Part shown: positions 17,416 to 28,400 of the stretch, piece after piece | Numbering within the stretch: position 1 is the first letter of the stretch | Layout of the letters: each line of letters starts with the position of its first letter | Program-made: the position numbers and the translations under genes | Assembly: GCA_038148895.1 (NCBI GenBank) | Contig: JBBVGQ010000006.1 | Strand: one strand, 5' to 3' | Length of the DNA stretch: 64,000 nucleotides | Origin: Tamlana sp038148895 | GTDB lineage: Bacteria > Bacteroidota > Bacteroidia > Flavobacteriales > Flavobacteriaceae | Notes under the pieces: generated by a model | Told to the model about the DNA's origin: nothing | The model's database searches: none | What the model saw: only the letters and a program-made list of their open reading frames with translations

Positions 17416-19539
17416 CTAATATCCAGGGTTTTGCCATGCTGCCTTCTGGTCGTCTGACAAATTTGAGCCATCAGGGTTAAGTACGCCTTCAATAAATGAT
17501 AGAGGAATGGGGCGAAGTTCATGTTTGTTTTGTGTTATGCCCGGGCCTGCTTCTGGGTTAAATGCTTTGGTGCGCGTAATTAGTGTTTTAGTACGTGATA
17601 AGGTTTCCCATCTTTGCCATTCTCCTAATAATTCGCGTGTACGCTCATTAAGTATAAAATGTAACGCACGTTCATAATCGCTGGAAGCCCCAATCATAGA
17701 AAGCACTGCTTCATCTTCTGCAGGCAAATTGCCTGGAAATGATGTCAATTGCAAATCTGAGGCTGCTGTAGTTACCGCAACATTTGGGTTAGACAAATAA
17801 TAGGTGTTCATATTTAAATTTGAATTGATATAGTTAGTTGCAGCACTATTTACATTTAAAGCATTATTTTCAAAGGCTACTGAACCATCAACATAATATG
17901 ATCTGTTTTCTCCATTTTTCCATTGCGCCCTTCCACGTACCACATTAATATCGTTCATGGCATTGCCGTATTGACCTTGACGTACATAGCATTCTGCCCT
18001 TAAAAGGTAGGTTTCAGCCAATCTTGCCATGGTAACATCACGGTGGGCATCACCTCTTTCCGAAAAGCGTGACCCGTCATCCGTTTTATTGATACCAGCA
18101 AAAAAGTTGCATATAGGTTGGCTTTTGAAATTAGGAGCTACATATTCTCCATTTTGGTAAAGCACCAAAGAGTTAGGTGAATATTGTCCTATTGTGCTGG
18201 TTAAAGCTCCAGATGTAGATGTTTGCCTGGAACCTAAGCGCCATTCTGGTAAACGACCTTGGTCATCTGTCCAATTTGGGTTTTGGCTATATGCTCCAAA
18301 AGTATAATTGTCGTAAGTGTTGTCGTCTTTTGTGTTTAAGATCATCACAACACTAGGGTCTCCTAATTGTACACCTCGGTTAGGATTTACAATTGTATTG
18401 GTGCCATAAACGGTTTTAAAGGTTTTCCACATACGTGCATCGTTCACATGATCAAATACACCATAGGTGTACTCAGTAGGGCGACAACGTTGGAAATCCA
18501 TGCTTCCAATCCAAACTCCACGTCTTACCCAGCCACCGCCAAAGTTGGAAAACTGAGGGGAAAAGTAACTATAGGTTCTATTACCAAAACGCCCAACGGT
18601 GGCATCATCACCATTATGTGGGGCAGCCATCAAAATTTCATCTAATTGTTCAATGTCGCAATCAATACCTGTCCAATTAGCATATAAATCGCTGTAGTTT
18701 GGTGTAAGAGGTCCACGGGCACCAATAGCATAAGTACAGGCATCTATAGCTTCTTGCAAATCTGCTTCTATGTAAGAACTGTTCCAAGAATCATTTCGTT
18801 CTGATGAACGAAACAATAGTGCTTTAGCTAAGAAATGTGCAGCAGTGGCTTTGGTCCAAGTAACACCTTTTCCATAGGTGAAAACTTCTCCTGCAAAATG
18901 ATTATAGGCATTTCTGAAATCGGATATTACCTGCTCCCAACATTCCTCATCGGTTGCTCTAGGAAAATAACGAACTGCCCCAATAACTGGTTCGGTCTGA
19001 AGTACCGTACCGCCATATTGAGCGGTCAAGCGGTAATAGTTATATCCCCTTAAAAAATAAGCATGTGCCAAACAGCGGTTTCTTATTTCTTCATCTTGAA
19101 TGATGTCAGCATTGGCAATTATGGTATTGGCAGATGCTATACCATAGTATAATTGGTTAAAAAGGTCTGCAGGTGATGTGGCGTTACGGTTTGCTGCACC
19201 TGTTTCTACTGAAGCTCCTACCGGGCCAAATCGGTTGTCGTAGGTGTTCCACATTTCATTGGTCAAGTCATTTCCGTTAGTAAACTCATCCGTACCATAA
19301 AGGGTAACACCATAGGCCCACTCAAATCCAAAATGCCATCTAATGTTTCCGTATAATGATTCTGTTAAATCAATTAAACCTTCTTCGGTTTCAAAATAGT
19401 CTGTTGTCAATCTTGTAGTATCTTCTTCATTAAGAAAATCTTTGGAACAAGATGATAATGATAGGACAGCCATTACCAAAAGACCAAATTTTATATTTTT
19501 TATTCTTTTCATTTTTATCAATTTTATGTTATTCATCAA
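17416..19539 (-). CDS. SusD/RagB-family surface glycan-binding lipoprotein
   Basis: The protein (707 residues, longer than the usual 500-600) has a lipobox (LSLSSCSKDFL) and the N-terminal SusD pattern DYFETEEGLIDLTESLYG, then the TPR-like region with AHAYFLRGYNYYRLTAQYGG, and the C-terminal motifs RLAETYLLRAECYVRQGQ and LNERTRELLGEWQRWE. SusD proteins sit as a lid on the cognate SusC and deliver oligosaccharide. It begins 15 bases after susC. An internal ATG at residue 10 (MKRIKNIKFG) gives a more typical lipoprotein signal and may be the true start. The substrate cannot be told from the sequence, but the neighbours point to rhamnogalacturonan or arabinogalactan oligosaccharides. Confidence 0.95.
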   Translation of the reverse strand: MMNNIKLIKMKRIKNIKFGLLVMAVLSLSSCSKDFLNEEDTTRLTTDYFETEEGLIDLTESLYGNIRWHFGFEWAYGVTLYGTDEFTNGNDLTNEMWNTYDNRFGPVGASVETGAANRNATSPADLFNQLYYGIASANTIIANADIIQDEEIRNRCLAHAYFLRGYNYYRLTAQYGGTVLQTEPVIGAVRYFPRATDEECWEQVISDFRNAYNHFAGEVFTYGKGVTWTKATAAHFLAKALLFRSSERNDSWNSSYIEADLQEAIDACTYAIGARGPLTPNYSDLYANWTGIDCDIEQLDEILMAAPHNGDDATVGRFGNRTYSYFSPQFSNFGGGWVRRGVWIGSMDFQRCRPTEYTYGVFDHVNDARMWKTFKTVYGTNTIVNPNRGVQLGDPSVVMILNTKDDNTYDNYTFGAYSQNPNWTDDQGRLPEWRLGSRQTSTSGALTSTIGQYSPNSLVLYQNGEYVAPNFKSQPICNFFAGINKTDDGSRFSERGDAHRDVTMARLAETYLLRAECYVRQGQYGNAMNDINVVRGRAQWKNGENRSYYVDGSVAFENNALNVNSAATNYINSNLNMNTYYLSNPNVAVTTAASDLQLTSFPGNLPAEDEAVLSMIGASSDYERALHFILNERTRELLGEWQRWETLSRTKTLITRTKAFNPEAGPGITQNKHELRPIPLSFIEGVLNPDGSNLSDDQKAAWQNPGY

Positions 19540-19554
19540 AATCTATTATAAATA

Positions 19555-22500
19555 TTAAATTCCTAAATCAATACCGACTACAAAACTTCTGTTGAATGCT
19601 GATGAATTAACGTCAAAGTCATACCAGTCTAGAGCTTGGTAAATGTTACCGGGGTTTACTGCCTGAGCATAAATTTTAAGATTTGAAAGACCGTTTTGAT
19701 TGCATAAATCTTTAGGGAAATTGTAGCCTATAGAAATGGTACGGATTTTTACAAACCCTCCTTTTTTTATACCCAACAGTCCAGAAAAGTCATCCTGAGA
19801 ACCAGAAGTGGCCTGACCAAGAATTGGCTTTTGAAACTCCGCATTTGGATTATCCGGTGTCCAATAATCTATTTGTATTTGATTGCCACGTCCGGTTAAT
19901 GATTGTCCTCCTAAAGATGCTGTGTAACCTAATCTGCCGTAAACATTGAAGGCAAGTTCTAACCCTTTGTATACAAAATTATTATTAAAACCAATGGTCC
20001 ATCTAGGATTACCATTTCCTAAAATAACACGGTCCTCATCAGACATTTCATAGTCTCCGTTTTGATCTTTTGGCCGTACATTACCAGGTGTAAAATCATA
20101 GCCATTGGCATTCCATAATTCCATTTCGGCCAAGTCTTCAGGGGTATCTTGCCAAATGCCCAGATTGTCATAGCCAAATCGGGCAGAAATAGATTCACCA
20201 ATAAACCATCCATTTATAAAATCATCATTTTTGCCATTAGCTAATTCCACTATTTCATCTTTTTGCCATGCGGCATTTAAATTGGCATCCCAAGAAAATC
20301 CTCCTTTAGTTTCTATTGGCGTAACGTTTAGGGTGACTTCAACACCTTGGTTTTCTGTTTTTCCAATGTTGGCAACAGTAGAGCTATATCCTGTTACAGG
20401 TAAAATTCTGGCGGTTAGTAACAAATCATCGGTGTAAGATTTATAAGTGTCGATACTACCACTTAAGCGTCTATTGAATAATGAAAAATCGATACCTAGA
20501 TTGTATTGCGTTGTTTTTTCCCAACCTAAAAGAGGGTTAGCCATACCTACTGGATCTCTAAAATAATAAGGCTCATTAAATCCGTAAGCCAATTCATTTG
20601 GTAATCCATTAAAAGGAAGATAAAAATCTCTGATCGTTCCTTTTGTGCCATAAGGTGATACTCCTGCATTACCTGATGTACCAAAGCCTAATCGTAGTTT
20701 GAGTTCTTGCACCCAATCTACATTTTCCATAAATTTCTCATTGTTGATTTTCCAAGCCAGTGCTGCTGATGGAAAAAAGTCCCATTTAAATCCGTCTGCC
20801 AATTGGGAAGCACCATCCCAACGTCCAGATACAGTCAGCAAATAACGGTTGTCGAAACCATAATTAAAACGTGCCATGTAGGATGTTAATTGACGTTCAT
20901 TAATGCCCGATCCTATACCTGCCGCAGCAATATCTGATCTTAGGTCAATGCCTTCCATGGCATTCCAAAGCGAACCTGGTAAGGCAATTCCATTTCCAGA
21001 TATGGACGAGGTTTCAATATTCCATGATGAAGCCGTTTGAAGCAAAGTAGCACCAAAATTATGAACATCGTTAAATGTACGGTTATAGGTTAACATATTA
21101 TCTAAAGTCCAAGAGAAATCCCTACGATTGCTCAACCTAACATAGTTAATGCCTTCTGTACCGTCTGAATTTAATTTAAGGGCAGAGCTGGCATCTTGAA
21201 AGATACCTTCTCTTGAGTGTCTAAAATCAGGCCCAAAATTTAGTTTATAACTTAGGCCCTCTAAAGGCGTAATAATTTTTCCAAGATCAAAAGTTGCAGA
21301 TAAATTTCCTAAAGCCCTTAAGGTTTGGGATTGTTGGGTTGATTTGTTCCATTCTTCCATAATAGTAAAAACCGTATTTTCACCACCAGGATTTATCACT
21401 AAATCTCCATTTTCATCGTAAGGCACCGCAAAATTGCTAATGGATTTAGCGGCATTATAAATGGCATTTGGGCGTGAACTGCTGGTTCCAAAATTTGAAA
21501 ACCCATAATCTTGTTCACTCCAAGAGATATTTAGATTTCCATCTAAGGTAAACCAATCGGTTGCTTGTATATTGGCACTCAATTTTGTAGTATAGCGTTT
21601 GTACCATTGCCCTTTTTGGGTACCCTCGTTATCCAAGTAACCAAAAGAGCCATAGGCCTTCATTTTTTCTGTCCCACCACTTGCACTAATGCTATGCTCT
21701 TGTACAACACCCATTTGTGTTACAAAATCAGTCCAATCTGTATTGGTTACTTTAGAAGGATCCCAAGTGCCATCTTCCCATCCTTTAAGTACATTGTCTC
21801 TGGATGTTTGATTATCTATTGGGCTGTTAAACAATAATCTATCACGACTCTGATCTGGAGTGTCTGGATGTGGAAAAACATTAGAGTTGAAGTTATATGC
21901 TGCCCATCTTCGGTATTGAATATAGTCTTCAGCACTCATTGAAGGAGCCCGGTCTACAATAGTTGATGTGGTTACTGTTCCAGCATAATTTAATCTAAAT
22001 TGCCCAACCTTACCTTGCTTGGTGGTTACAATCACTACACCATTGGCACCACGAGAACCATAAATGGCCGTTGCAGAAGCATCTTTTAGGATATCTATAG
22101 ATTCGATATCACGAGGGTTTAGTGTTTCAATAGCAGAAGCTGATAACAAAGGCACACCATCCACTACATATAGCGGATCACTTTCTGCAGTTATAGATCT
22201 TTGTCCACGAATTCGGATACTTCCTATGGTACCAGGGCGTTCTGAAGTGGTAATATCCACACCGGCCGCTTTACCCTGTAAAGCTTCCAAAGGGTTTCTT
22301 ACGGGTTGCACCATGAGTTCTTCGGCGCCAACACTTGCCAATGCCCCGGTAACATCAGATTTTTTCTGAGTTCCATAACCTATTACAACAATTTCATCAA
22401 GTTGTGCGGCATCTTCTTCCATAATAATATTATAGGTTGATCGAGAGTCCACTTGAATTTCAACTGTTGTCATTCCAATATAAGAAAACACTAAAATATC

Positions 22501-22707
22501 TCCTTGATTTGCGTTTAGTGTAAAATTGCCATCAAAATCTGTTTGTGCACCCGTGGTGGTATTTTTGATGATAACGTTTACTCCTGCCAGTGGCATTCCA
22601 CTGGGATCGGATACTTGCCCGCTAATTGATTTTCCTTGGGCATTTACAGATAACCCAAAAAGCATCACTAAGGCATAAATACAATTCTTAAAAAAAATTT
22701 GGTTCAT
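19555..22707 (-). CDS. SusC/RagA-family TonB-dependent outer membrane transporter
   Basis: This 1050-residue protein imports oligosaccharides across the outer membrane. It has a signal peptide (to about residue 23), a carboxypeptidase-regulatory-like domain (25-100, ISGQVSDPSGMPLAGVNV), the SusC hallmark DEIVVIGYGTQKKSDVTGA, the plug domain (IRIRGQRSI, ATAIYGSRGANGVV) and a long beta-barrel ending in a terminal aromatic-rich strand. It is the first gene of the susC-susD-CE12 unit. The 191 bases upstream contain no copy of the motif found before PL11 and GH115, so its control may differ. Confidence 0.96.
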   Translation of the reverse strand: MNQIFFKNCIYALVMLFGLSVNAQGKSISGQVSDPSGMPLAGVNVIIKNTTTGAQTDFDGNFTLNANQGDILVFSYIGMTTVEIQVDSRSTYNIIMEEDAAQLDEIVVIGYGTQKKSDVTGALASVGAEELMVQPVRNPLEALQGKAAGVDITTSERPGTIGSIRIRGQRSITAESDPLYVVDGVPLLSASAIETLNPRDIESIDILKDASATAIYGSRGANGVVIVTTKQGKVGQFRLNYAGTVTTSTIVDRAPSMSAEDYIQYRRWAAYNFNSNVFPHPDTPDQSRDRLLFNSPIDNQTSRDNVLKGWEDGTWDPSKVTNTDWTDFVTQMGVVQEHSISASGGTEKMKAYGSFGYLDNEGTQKGQWYKRYTTKLSANIQATDWFTLDGNLNISWSEQDYGFSNFGTSSSRPNAIYNAAKSISNFAVPYDENGDLVINPGGENTVFTIMEEWNKSTQQSQTLRALGNLSATFDLGKIITPLEGLSYKLNFGPDFRHSREGIFQDASSALKLNSDGTEGINYVRLSNRRDFSWTLDNMLTYNRTFNDVHNFGATLLQTASSWNIETSSISGNGIALPGSLWNAMEGIDLRSDIAAAGIGSGINERQLTSYMARFNYGFDNRYLLTVSGRWDGASQLADGFKWDFFPSAALAWKINNEKFMENVDWVQELKLRLGFGTSGNAGVSPYGTKGTIRDFYLPFNGLPNELAYGFNEPYYFRDPVGMANPLLGWEKTTQYNLGIDFSLFNRRLSGSIDTYKSYTDDLLLTARILPVTGYSSTVANIGKTENQGVEVTLNVTPIETKGGFSWDANLNAAWQKDEIVELANGKNDDFINGWFIGESISARFGYDNLGIWQDTPEDLAEMELWNANGYDFTPGNVRPKDQNGDYEMSDEDRVILGNGNPRWTIGFNNNFVYKGLELAFNVYGRLGYTASLGGQSLTGRGNQIQIDYWTPDNPNAEFQKPILGQATSGSQDDFSGLLGIKKGGFVKIRTISIGYNFPKDLCNQNGLSNLKIYAQAVNPGNIYQALDWYDFDVNSSAFNRSFVVGIDLGI

Positions 22708-22898
22708 AAAAAATTAGTTTGTTGTTATTTTGTTGTTAATATTGAGCGTTTGTTGTTTGTTTTAAACTAGTCATGAATTTTATATATTAAAAGTTTGAAA
22801 ATAGCCTTGAATTCTGGGAACGTTTAAAATGCTATCTGGCTACTTTATCTCTATAAATTCACATAACATGTTAACTTCTTTTAATTTATAGTGTAAGA

Positions 22899-25211
22899 CT
22901 ATTTTAAAATAACCTTGAATGTTTTTACCATATTTTCGTGGTTAACTTTAACCAGATACAAGCCAGGAGGATTACCTCTTAAATTCATAGTTTTAGAATT
23001 AGAAAGGTCAGCTTTGAACACCAATTTACCAATGGTGTTATAAATTGAAACCTTACCTTGGTCTATTCCTTCTAAGAAAATCTCACCATTAGATGGGTTG
23101 GGGTAAACTTTTATTTTAAAATCATTATTTAATCCAATGTCATTTACCGATAACGTTTCTTGCAGATAGATATCTGGCACTGGTGCTGGATCCATATCCC
23201 AACCTAGAAAGAAGCCAGTATGGGCCGGTTGATTGTATGCCACATTTTGCCAAGCTATGCTATTGCGGTAAACAGGGTCATGCATTAAGGTATAAATGCG
23301 TTCAGTTGGTAGGCTATTGGAAGAAAAAATGGCCAAATAATTACTGTCACTATTTCGCCAAATGATTTCTTCGCGCCAATCTCCAAGTATATCGGCTATT
23401 AAGCAAGGAGTGGATTTAGTTGAATTATTACTACTTAAACTTAATCTATCGTAATCATAAGCAGTAAGCGCCCGACCAGTAGTTTGGGTCGCGGCATTCC
23501 ATTTTGATATGACCGTTTGGTCAACCAATTCTCTTAATACGTCACCGTCATACCAAGCGGCCATGTTTATAGACTGGCTGCTACCACTTGATATAGGGTA
23601 TGATGCTGTGAGCTGTGTCCCATCAATTTTACGAATTCCAGCTCCATCTGCGGCCCATGCTTCAGCACCCGGACTTGTTTCATCAATATCGGCGACTAGG
23701 CAACGCCCTATATCTGCAGTGCCAGATGTCTGATTTAATTGCCAAGATATAGTGTTTAAATTCAAGTGTTTAAAATCCACTCTAGGATTTATACTCGTCC
23801 ACAAATCACCAAATCCATTTGCATTTTCATTTAAAATAGTATGGGCATTGTAACCCGCAGCCTCGTGACAAGTAAAATATTCTAACCCAGGTGAGGTGGG
23901 GTCAAAATCACCTAAATGGGCTGCATCACCATGGGCATATCCTGTGGAATTATAAGGAGAACCATCATCATCAACAATTAAAGAACCGAAAACAATTTCA
24001 TCTTTTCCATCTCCATCAACGTCTCCTACCGCCAAACTGTGGTTTCCTTGGGTTTCATATTGGCTGCCTTCAATATCTGAATCAAATACCCATCTGGTAG
24101 TTGCTGGTTCGCCAGGGTTGTTATGTTCTACTAATTGGCCGTTTCTAAAGTCGTAAGCAGCCATTACTGTTCGAGTATAATAGCCCCTGGTAAAAACTAA
24201 ACTCGGGTGTACGCCATCCAAATAGGCTATACAGGCTAAAAATCTATCTACCCTATTGCCATAACTATCTCCCCAATCACTTACGTTTCCTCTGGGCGGA
24301 TAGTACGGTTCTTCTTTAACAATAAAAGCACCGGTTTCACCATTAAAAATACTGAAATATTCAGGCCCTACAAGAACATAGCCATTGCGGTTTCTGTAGC
24401 TAGGCGGGTTTGGGTCATTACCAATAATATTCCCAACGCCATCAGTGGTGCCAGTAGAAGTTTTACAGGCCACTTCGGCTTTTCCATCTCCATCAAGATC
24501 ATATACCATAAATTGGGTGTAATGTGCGCCAGACCTAATGTTGATGCCTAAATCTATGGTCCACATAACCGTACCGTCCAACTCCAATCCTTGTAAATAG
24601 GTGTTTCCCGTATAGCCACTTTGGGAATTATCTTTAGAGTTTGAAGGCATCCATTTTAACACAATTTCATATTGCCCGTCACCATCCAAATCACCAACCG
24701 AAGCATCGTTCGCATCATAATCGTATGAACTTCCTGTAGGAGTTACACCACTTGGGGGTTTTGCAGTTAACGGAACCAATTTATAAATATCGGTCCATAA
24801 ACCAACAGGCTCTGAAAGTTCCTTCTCTTGCCCACTAATAACAGCAGAAACGCTGTATGTAGTTGAATCATCTGCCGTTGTGTCAACATAATTGGTTGCG
24901 CCGGTAATTGGTGTTGGGTTTAAAGGATTTAACAAGTCGGAGCCCCTGTAAACATTAAAAGCAACATCTGGTAGGGCATATTCAGTTCCCAGAATTCGCC
25001 AGCTTACCAAAACCTGATTACTACCACTACTTGGCCTAATTGCCAATACGCCACGATCTAAGGCTTCCATTTGCCGTCCAGTTTGGGCGTATGAAATTGA
25101 AAAAATTAAAATAAACAAGAGGAATGTCATTTTCCTTACAAGAAAACTAGCATCACAGAAACCATAGCAAACCCTTTTGTCATGGTTATTTTGGGTAATA
25201 TGTATCATCAA
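22899..25211 (-). CDS. PL11 rhamnogalacturonan lyase with T9SS sorting domain
   Basis: PL11 enzymes cleave the rhamnogalacturonan I backbone by beta-elimination. The sequence starts the mature part with QTGRQMEALDRGVLAIR and has the eight-bladed propeller with repeated calcium-binding DxDGDG motifs (VGDLDGDGQYEIVLKW, VYDLDGDGKAEVACK, VGDVDGDGKDEIVFG) typical of the family. The C-terminal 80 residues (VYPNPSNGEI to KTFKVILK) form a T9SS type A signal, so it works at or beyond the cell surface. The signal peptide is best read from an internal Met (MTFLLFILIFSISYAQ, start 25130); the longer start at 25211 is also open. The promoter lies at 25273-25335. Confidence 0.92.
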   Translation of the reverse strand: MMIHITQNNHDKRVCYGFCDASFLVRKMTFLLFILIFSISYAQTGRQMEALDRGVLAIRPSSGSNQVLVSWRILGTEYALPDVAFNVYRGSDLLNPLNPTPITGATNYVDTTADDSTTYSVSAVISGQEKELSEPVGLWTDIYKLVPLTAKPPSGVTPTGSSYDYDANDASVGDLDGDGQYEIVLKWMPSNSKDNSQSGYTGNTYLQGLELDGTVMWTIDLGINIRSGAHYTQFMVYDLDGDGKAEVACKTSTGTTDGVGNIIGNDPNPPSYRNRNGYVLVGPEYFSIFNGETGAFIVKEEPYYPPRGNVSDWGDSYGNRVDRFLACIAYLDGVHPSLVFTRGYYTRTVMAAYDFRNGQLVEHNNPGEPATTRWVFDSDIEGSQYETQGNHSLAVGDVDGDGKDEIVFGSLIVDDDGSPYNSTGYAHGDAAHLGDFDPTSPGLEYFTCHEAAGYNAHTILNENANGFGDLWTSINPRVDFKHLNLNTISWQLNQTSGTADIGRCLVADIDETSPGAEAWAADGAGIRKIDGTQLTASYPISSGSSQSINMAAWYDGDVLRELVDQTVISKWNAATQTTGRALTAYDYDRLSLSSNNSTKSTPCLIADILGDWREEIIWRNSDSNYLAIFSSNSLPTERIYTLMHDPVYRNSIAWQNVAYNQPAHTGFFLGWDMDPAPVPDIYLQETLSVNDIGLNNDFKIKVYPNPSNGEIFLEGIDQGKVSIYNTIGKLVFKADLSNSKTMNLRGNPPGLYLVKVNHENMVKTFKVILK

Positions 25212-25272
25212 TAAATTAGTTTTTGTTGGTAAACATAAAAGTCTAATAAACCCAAATAGGGCAATCTTTTTT

Positions 25273-25335
25273 CAAAATTAAGTACGACATTTAGTTAAAG
25301 CGGATTGGATAATCCAAATAAATGTAGAAAACAGT
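25273..25335 (-). promoter_or_regulatory. PL11 promoter with putative hybrid-regulator operator
   Basis: On the minus strand a 26-bp block (25310-25335) containing TTCTACATTT and TTTGGATTA matches 29899-29924 at 25 of 26 positions. Its TTCTAC begins 49 bases upstream of TAATTTTG (25273-25280), a perfect Bacteroidota -7 element. No standard -33 element is evident, which fits an activator-dependent promoter. Confidence 0.7.
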
Positions 25336-25430
25336 CGGACTACCTTATTTTCAAAAAGTTAATAGACTGTTCTTTGGTTTAAGAACAGTTTTTTGATGAA
25401 GCAAAGATGATTTAAAATCCAGTTACCAAG

Positions 25431-28400
25431 CTAATTTTGTTGATACTCTTTTTTAACCTTATTTTTTTTACGGTCTAATTGATATTGTTTTGGTGTTTTA
25501 TTGAAGTAGCTTTTAAATATTTTAGCAAAATATCTATGATCGTTAAACCCACAAATTAAACTAATTTCCGGAATTGGATAGTTGGTTTCTTCAAGTAATC
25601 GGGCTGCCTTTTTTAATTGAACGGTTTTGATAAATTCATTAGGCGTGCCTCCCGTAACTTCTTTCATTTTTGTGTAGAAAAGAGACCGGCTCAGCCCAAG
25701 TTTTGCAGCTGTGGAATCTATTGAGAAATTAGCCTCGCCCATACTATCTTCTATGACTTTCTTTAAACTTTTAACGAAGTTTTTGTTTTCTTCATCATCT
25801 GTTAAAATTTCAATGGACAACTCAGGATTTTTGCTAAAACTATCAATTATTTTTTTTCTTTGGGCTATTAGGGCATCGACCTTAACCTTTAAATGATTTA
25901 TATCAAAAGGTTTGTTGATGTAATCATCGGCTCCTGTTTTAATGCCTTCAAGTTTCTTTTGCTGTGATGAGTTTGCTGTAAGAAGTATAATTGGGATGTG
26001 GCATGTGTTAAAATTATCCCTTAGTGTTTCTACAACCTCAATACCATCCATAACCGGCATCATTAAATCACAAATAATGATTCCTGGAATTTCTTTTATA
26101 GCCAGTTCAACACCTTCTTTGCCATTTTTGGCAGTGAATACTTTGGAAAAGTATTTAAACTTTTTTTCCAAATACAGGCGCATATCATTGCTGTCTTCAA
26201 TTATTAAAATAGAATCGGCAATGCCAGCCTCTTTCTCTGTTGCCTCATAAGCCTCTTCAGGGTCATTTGGCTGTGCTTCTGTCAAGCTGTCAATAGAAGT
26301 ATAGTCATCCAATTCTATTTCATTTTCGGAAAAATGGGCTTTAGTTATTGGCAACTCTATAGTAAAACAAGTTCCGGTATTCAATTCACTTTCCAAGGTA
26401 ATTAAACCTTTATGTGTGTCTACAAGTTCTTTAACATAGGCTAAACCAAGCCCTGAACTATTTGCACTTTTATGGAAGCGCTCAAATAATTGTTTTTGGT
26501 CTTTTTTAGCAATACCAACGCCCTCGTCTTTAATTTTAAGTTCAATTCGTTTGTTGTCATCAATAGGTTTTAGGATAATTTGAACGGTTTTTCCAGACGG
26601 GGTAAACTTTATGGCATTTGACATTAAATTGTAAACAATTTTCTTTAATACCCTTATGTCAACATCTCCATAAATACTTTTATCTGGGATATCTAAATTT
26701 AAATTCACGCCATTTTTATTGGCTAAAGGAAGAAATTGGGAATGTATATCTTTTATAAAGTCATTAAGGTCTGTGTTTATTAGAAGAAGCTTCATTTTAT
26801 CTTCTCTAATTTTTCTAAAATCCAGAATTTGCTCAACTAAATTTAACAAATAGGAACTGTTTTTTTGAATTTCGCCATTTAGAGATTTTATTTCTTCGGT
26901 TGAAATGTTGTCATTATTCAAAATGTCCTGCAAATGACAGGAAATTAAAGTGAGCGGGGTTTTAAATTCATGAGAAATATTTGTGTAATATTCTAACTTT
27001 TTATCATTCAATCTATTAGAGAAAGCAATCTCTTGTTTTGCCGATAGTTGCCTTTTATACAAATAAAGAAAACCAAAAAACATAATGCCAAGCAAAATGG
27101 CCTCAGTTAAATAACCTACGGTAGATTTAAAAAAAGGAGGTGTTATCGTAACATTAAACTCTTTGGTTTCTGATAGCATTACTCCGTCACTATTTGTGGC
27201 TTTTAACAAGAAAGTATAATCTCCATGGGGCAAATTTTGGTAAATAGCCTTATTGTTTGCCAATGGTGTGCTCCAGTTGTCGTCGTAATTTTCAAGCTTA
27301 TAGGAATACTTGTTTTTGTTCGGGTTTTTAAAATCCAGAACAGAAAAATTAAATTCAATATTGTTTTGATTGTATGCAAGCTTTATACCTTCTTCATATT
27401 CTATATTGTGCTTAATTAAACCAGATTTATTGGGTATTTGTTCATTGCCATTAACAATAAGTTTAGACAATACTATAGGATAAGCTGTGGTATCTTTTTC
27501 AATTTGCCTTGGATTAAAAGTGATAAACCCTTTATGATTTCCAAACAATAAATTGCCATTTTTCAGTGTAGCAGAACAGCCTTCGGAAAAATAGCTGGTG
27601 CTTAAATTCTTCTCGTTTAAAAAATTGTCAATTCTACCTGTGTCTGCATAATACTTGTCTACACCCAAGCTATTGCAAATCCAAATATTGTTATCACGGT
27701 CTTCTTGAACTGAAAACACTTTATTTGAAGACAAGCCATTTGAAACGTCTAATTTTTGCCATTCAAAATTTCTGTTTTTAAAATTAGGGTAATCCAAAAT
27801 GTTTACACCGCCCCCCATTGTAGATACAAAAAAAGTATTGTTTGATGCCTGAAAAATATGGTCTACAGCATTGAAACTCAGAGAGGATTTGTTTTCTTTA
27901 ATATGCTTTATTGGTATAAAACTTCTGTTTTCAGCATTTAATTGGTCACTGGTAAGTAAGTTTATGCCCTCATTAGTTGCAATCCATAAATTATTGTCAC
28001 TATCTGTAAATAAATACCTGATATAATTACTCACTAACTCAGTGTTATATATTAAATGTTTTGGGTTTTTAAATGGATTTTTAATAACCCCCAAACCATT
28101 ACCATGAGACCCAATCCAATAATTGTTGTAACTATCTTGTGTGATGGCATAGATTTTTTGTAAAGACCCTATCTTGTAGGGCATAACCTCCAATGCGTCA
28201 ATATTTGTATTGTTAATGTTCTTAATTACAAACAAGCCTTTTCCTTTAGTGCCAATCCAAAGATTTTCATCGTGGTCTATAAACAAACTATACACATTTA
28301 AATCGCTTAAAATTTCCTTGTTCTTGCCCTTTAGGTCATCCGGAAATGTGTGCTTTAGTAAATTATTTTCATAGAAAAATATTTTTCCACCCTTACTTCC

